From contig JAUCEF010000008.1 of NCBI GenBank assembly GCA_033558025.1, positions 1-64,000 of the forward strand: DNA of 64,000 nt. The letters are read 5' to 3'. The DNA comes from Phytophthora sp. 'mugwort'. Taxonomy: Eukaryota > Oomycota > Peronosporomycetes > Peronosporales > Peronosporaceae. A program made the position numbers and the translations under genes. This document shows, one piece after another, positions 61,984-64,000 of this stretch; within the stretch, counting starts at the first letter, position 1; every line of letters begins with the position of its first letter. The notes beneath the pieces were generated by a model, which was not told where the DNA came from, ran no database searches, and saw only the letters and a list, made by a program, of their open reading frames with translations.

Positions 61984-62335
61984 ATTCAGAATACACCAGA
62001 CGTTGCCAGCACTACTGAACACATATCGACGGATGATATGGATGATTAAAATTGTCTCTCCGACCAAACTTGATCATAGTATGGTGCATATTAGCCAATC
62101 CGATTCTTTTCCGATTCGGTTTAGCCAATGCAAAACAGCTTCAAAGGTTTTGGCGAGTCAAATCGCTTCATTTTGCTCAGTTTCATCCAATAAAACGCAA
62201 ATAGAGGTTGCAGTCGGAAGCAGAGAGATTCCGACGTATCTGGTCGGGGTTGATGCCCAAATATGTGTATCGTGCTACAAACGAGTGGTGTGCCACGTAT
62301 CACTCGCATATTTGCCGCCTCTCTGACCCATAACA

Positions 62336-64000
62336 ATGAGCCTGAACGACTTAAGGCCCGCCAACACAAAGCGCGCGCGGGCGACGGCCATGAAGGCGTT
62401 CGAGCGCTTCCTCTCCGCTAAGAGCACGAGCATGGAGCATGTTAGGGCTTTGGTCGTCGCGGACCCAAGTCGCACAGGCGGTATTCTAGTGACGCTGATG
62501 AACCGTTTGGCGTGTACCTGGCATTTCAGGCAGGAGCACGGGGGCAGCACCTGTCGCGCCACTATGTTGCTCAAAACTTCCGCCAGGTGAAGTGTTGGCT
62601 CCTGGACGAGTATCCTGTCTAAGGCGCCACTGTAGCACGGCAGCTGCTGAGCATGGGCCGCACGCTTGAGCAGCACTGCATCAAGCGCGAAAGTGGTGGA
62701 TTTGTCAAGAATGCGGTTGCATGCACGAAGGAGGATCTCAAGAAGATGACAAGGTATCTGTATTCAACGGCTAGCTGCGCTTCGGACTACCAAGATGTAG
62801 CTTTGTTATGCCACCTGTGGTACCCCTTTGGACGCGCTTCGGACCTGACCTTCGTTCGGAAGTAGCAGCTCTGCATAGGTGCTGCCGGCGTGTTCTCCAT
62901 CCGGTTCATCCACTTGAAGACGTCCTAGGAGCAGGCACTGTCGCTCTTCCCGATGCTGACTTGGCGACTTGTCCGCTGCTGGCGCTTGCGCCGGCTTTGA
63001 TCACCCAGAAGTCGCCGTGCGCAGCGCTCCTCCACCATTTGCCAGTGCAGTTGAAAGACGTCCCCGTTGAGCTGACCGCTTCATTCCGTTGCAGGACCTG
63101 CTTGAGGACACCGGCACCCTGGGTTCTTCTCAGGCGTCGGTGAGAAGCAGCACAGTCCACACGTCGCCGACGATTGGTATTCACGTTCTTGTCAACCGCT
63201 TGCTCGATCGTGTCGCTGGACCCACTGGAGTCGAAGATCCGCTAACCTCTCTTTCTTTCGACGCGGCGGTGCCCAGTATGCCAACGCGTGCTCAGAGCTG
63301 ACGGCACAGTGGATCTTCGATCGCGGAGCTTGGAACTTGACCACGATGAACAAAGCCTTCGCTTACGTCTCCAGTACTCCGAAAGAAGACCATTAAGTCG
63401 CGAAGGTACTGAGCGGGATGGCGCCAAAGCAAGCCTCTGTTCTTCCGTCGCTGGAAGTCTTCGACTTGGCAACACAAGAACAGCTTAGGGAGGTTAGCCA
63501 CAAGCTCTTCAAAGCGAGTCATGCGCTGGGTAACAAGGCCTTCAACGTTTGAGCTGCTGTGAGAGACATGCTGGCAGCAACCATCATCCTCCACTATCCG
63601 TCGCTGATGATGAAGACCAACGCGCAGGGGCCAGCGATGACGACGATCCAGCGCTGCGCCGAGGTCTCTGGTGTGACCACGTCGAATCTGCTTGCTTGGT
63701 CACAGCAACTCACGACGTCTGCTGCTTCGCTCACACCACCGCGGACGACCTGACGGAAGGAACATGAAAGCCAAAGTTGCGTTTGATCATCAGACTGCAT
63801 TGATAGAAAGGTTAATCGAGCTCAACAATCGCCTCGAGGCTCGAGTTAACGTGTATAGAAGCAACAATAATCAATACTGGAGAGAGCACATCAGCACACC
63901 GCGGTGAGCAAGCAAAGCGACTAAGAGATGAAGATGAAAGCGTACCAGTGAAGCGCCGATGTCGATCGAAGACAATACCTCTCGTCGACACCTGGTTTGC
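62336..64000 (+). pseudogene. Crypton-like tyrosine recombinase remnant
   Basis: Plus strand, in order through several frames. N-terminal region: 62336-62590 (TKRARATAMKAFERFLSAKS). Next: RTLEQHCIKRESGGFVKNAV and DLKKMTRYLYSTASCASDYQ (62653-62800). Then DVALLCHLWYPFGRASDLTF (62800-62865), where the Arg of GRASDL would be the first catalytic Arg. Then FSIRFIHLKTS, LSLFPDADLATCPLLALAPA, and in another frame RRGGAQYANACSELTAQWIF near 63260, which fits the HxxR region although the His is not readable. NKAFAYV near 63355 may hold the Tyr. The tail (63559-63907) ends in a coiled-coil-like LIERLIELNNRLEARV. The family occurs in oomycetes (CryptonS). Many stops; it runs to or beyond the window edge. 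Confidence 0.6.

Larger units (their letters stand above)
60962..62335. other. Intergenic with foldback and tRNA-like sequence
   Basis: No protein gene is supported. It contains a tRNA-like segment at 61503-61560 and a foldback element at 61852-61983, listed separately. Confidence 0.5.

Overview
The window begins in a telomere: 742 bases of (CCCTAAA)n, the C-rich strand of the TTTAGGG repeat used by plants and by many stramenopiles. What follows is not plant-like. There are broken Ty3/Gypsy and Ty1/Copia elements, two-gene Harbinger and Tc1/mariner-like transposons, hAT and pogo elements, a Crypton-like tyrosine recombinase, a broken RxLR-type secreted effector, short introns of 70-125 nt, and Inr/FPR-like promoter motifs. 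Together these point to an oomycete, most likely Phytophthora or a close peronosporalean. This is a chromosome end, with a transposon graveyard grading into sparse gene islands.

Layout. 1-742 telomere. 743-9190 decayed Copia and Gypsy pieces on both strands, with a 190-bp tandem duplication. 9207-13248 two tandem ankyrin-like genes. 13362-22200 transposon remnants (hAT, Copia, Harbinger with its Myb-like partner, a DDE transposon), in which lies an unusual gene at 14869 joining a histone-H3-like tail, a chromodomain and a probable cysteine-peptidase domain. 23457-24878 small membrane proteins, including a tandem pair of about 100 aa. 25720-28483 two tandem three-exon ceramide synthase genes. 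29824-38762 hAT, a two-gene DDE element, Gypsy gag traces and a long Copia element. 39561-41450 a two-exon hydroxypyruvate/glyoxylate reductase and a hypothetical gene. 41690-44734 another Copia element with a probable 3' LTR. 45301-45837 a secreted cysteine-containing protein. 45900-49600 no convincing gene, but nested palindromes. 49614-54735 a divergent pair of related multi-pass membrane proteins, followed directly by a third ankyrin-like gene. 56898-64000 a Fanzor/TnpB-like zinc-ribbon scrap, a pogo-like transposon with intron and TIRs, a broken RxLR gene, foldback DNA and a Crypton-like recombinase remnant.

Likely functional genes: the three ankyrin-like proteins, the two ceramide synthases (sphingolipid synthesis in the ER), the reductase (glyoxylate/hydroxypyruvate metabolism), the two large membrane proteins, the secreted protein and perhaps the small membrane proteins. 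Nearly everything else is mobile DNA with frameshifts. Gene models with introns were built by reading splice signals and checking that the joined frame stays open. They are unambiguous for the synthases, the reductase and the first pogo intron.

The most unusual object is the H3-tail/chromodomain/peptidase gene at 14869-15655. Also notable are the 28-residue ankyrin-like repeat family, the 33-bp-armed palindrome full of TTCTAGAA sites at 48404-48653, and the ankyrin gene beside the divergent membrane pair.
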